Assembly: GCA_964428795.1 (NCBI GenBank)
Contig: CAYRZL010000138.1
Location: 1 to 5,044 of the forward strand
Reading direction: 5' to 3'
Source of the DNA: CAYRZL01 sp964428795
GTDB lineage: Bacteria > Bacillota > Clostridia > Lachnospirales > Lachnospiraceae
Length of the DNA stretch: 5,044 nt
Positions 4,098 through 5,044 of this stretch are shown here, piece by piece (position 1 is the first letter of the stretch; the number at the start of each line of letters is the position of its first letter). The notes beneath the pieces are model-generated. The model saw only the letters and a list, made by a program, of their open reading frames with translations, had not been told where the DNA came from and did not search any database. Position numbers and translations under genes: made by a program.

Positions 4098-5044
4098 TCA
4101 GACATCCGTCCTGATGCCGCATGCCCTGCAGATCAGCATAAAATGGTCTTTCCGCAAATGGGACATGGCCATGATATCCTTGAGTTCATCGACAAGATAT
4201 TTGCGCATCACGGTTTTTGTATCTTCCGGCGCATCCTCTTCGTAGACCTGTTCCTCGCGTTTTGCGAATTCCTCCAAGGATTTTGTAACGAAGTCTGCGG
4301 GAAGGTAATTTGACACTTTTTCCAACGGGTGGCTTTCGCCGCCTTCCTTTTTGCTTGGTAAAATGTCCTTTCTGTTCATTGATGCTGTGATGTTTTCCTT
4401 GACCACCTCGATCATCTGTTCCGACGGGGAAATCCAGAATGCGGGGCGTATGTACGCCTCTTCTTCCACATCCATCATCACAATAGCGTCCGGTGATGCC
4501 TTGGTTGCCGCGAGCATTGTTTTGTCAAACACAAGATCTTCCTGGATCTTGGCAAGCCAGAATGGTCCGTCAATGTCCACTATCTTATCGTAATAATCAC
4601 GCAGATTTTCAGCCGTCAGGATGCGTACCCTGTGTAGCAACCGTTTCTTGACTTCCGGATGATTATTTAGCCATGTGACATTCAGGGTTTCTTCCATGTT
4701 GCTCCCATAAAATGCCCCGGAATAGCCTTTCTCCTTCATGGTAGGGAACGTCTGGACAACGAAAAGGTTTCCCTTTTCCTGGTCGAGCACGGTAAATTCC
4801 TCCCCATCAAGTTTGATATACTTGTTCTGCACGAACGTTTCGCCAAGCTTTTTCAGATATTTCTTTTTCAGTTCCTCCACTTCGGAATCCATAAATGGGT
4901 TCCACTTGAAAAGCGGGAGGCAGTAATCATCCAAAATCCATTTCGCCAGTGCGGCGATCTGGTCTTCGGCGTTTTCCTGCATGTATGATGCCGCTACGCC
5001 AAGTGCATGTCTGATGTAAGTCGTGTAGTAATCCTTCTTTTTTC
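4098..5044 (-). CDS. DUF6273-like protein, 5' end outside the window
   Basis: The reading frame stays open through the right edge (20 codons beyond ATG 4982, reading KKKDYYTTYIRHALGVAASY). ATG 4982 has no ribosome binding site, so the true start is outside. The visible part is 314 residues. Counting from the edge, residues 73-92 (KYIKLDGEEFTVLDQEKGN), WLNNHPEVKKRLL (124-136), ILTAENLRDYY (141-151), GPFWLAKI (159-166) and IRPAFWI (188-194) follow the order of a DUF6273-type domain. That order is an opening strand pair, a 'WLN' segment, a helix, 'WLR/WLA' and a closing 'RPA.W'. The 120 residues after it are helical and acidic, with two late cysteines in CRACGI. The 298-aa protein downstream carries a related domain. 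No membrane segment is visible. It is the first visible gene of the minus-strand operon, and the promoter must lie beyond the window. Confidence 0.85.
   Translation of the reverse strand, partial: KKKDYYTTYIRHALGVAASYMQENAEDQIAALAKWILDDYCLPLFKWNPFMDSEVEELKKKYLKKLGETFVQNKYIKLDGEEFTVLDQEKGNLFVVQTFPTMKEKGYSGAFYGSNMEETLNVTWLNNHPEVKKRLLHRVRILTAENLRDYYDKIVDIDGPFWLAKIQEDLVFDKTMLAATKASPDAIVMMDVEEEAYIRPAFWISPSEQMIEVVKENITASMNRKDILPSKKEGGESHPLEKVSNYLPADFVTKSLEEFAKREEQVYEEDAPEDTKTVMRKYLVDELKDIMAMSHLRKDHFMLICRACGIRTDV

Overview
The window reads as a low-GC Firmicute, most likely a gut-type Clostridia/Lachnospiraceae genome or an accessory element within one. Shine-Dalgarno sites are strong (AAGGAGG types), Rho-independent terminators carry long U runs, and the proteins are of the kind found on clostridial plasmids and integrative elements. 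No 16S, tRNA or housekeeping gene is present, so this placement rests on style and is an inference. Every gene I can support is on the minus strand, so transcription runs from high to low coordinates.

Right part (5044 to 1950): one compact operon of five genes. A partial protein, open at the window edge, contains a DUF6273-like segment. It is followed by a 194-aa coiled-coil protein, a 141-aa acidic protein, a 298-aa protein with a cysteine cluster and a second DUF6273-like C-terminus, and a 63-aa protein. The last three are joined by 4-nt ATGA start/stop overlaps. None has a function I can name. A GC-rich hairpin follows the last stop.

Middle (1880 to 847): a MazEF toxin-antitoxin operon. 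Its promoter is near consensus (TTGACG, 17 nt, TATACT) and a double GTATATAC palindrome sits on the -10 and spacer. mazE overlaps mazF by one base, and a 112-aa uncharacterised gene follows mazF by 20 nt. A perfect 10-bp terminator closes the unit.

Left part (840 to 1): a promoter and a strong ribosome binding site lead into a 53-aa ORF that looks like only the N-terminus of an XRE/HigA-type antitoxin. Just after its stop is a roughly 320-bp segment without a protein gene. Hairpins of the type seen at IS200/IS605 ends bound it, and its interior is a string of RNA-like hairpins. I read it as an orphan HEARO/omega-RNA element, the guide-RNA scaffold of IscB-type nucleases, that has lost its nuclease ORF. 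Two further minus-strand terminators follow. At the extreme left edge a ribosome binding site shows that another minus-strand gene starts just outside the window.

The most interesting items are the orphan omega-RNA-like element beside a broken antitoxin gene, the third gene carried in the mazEF operon, and the five-gene operon with two related DUF6273-like proteins.
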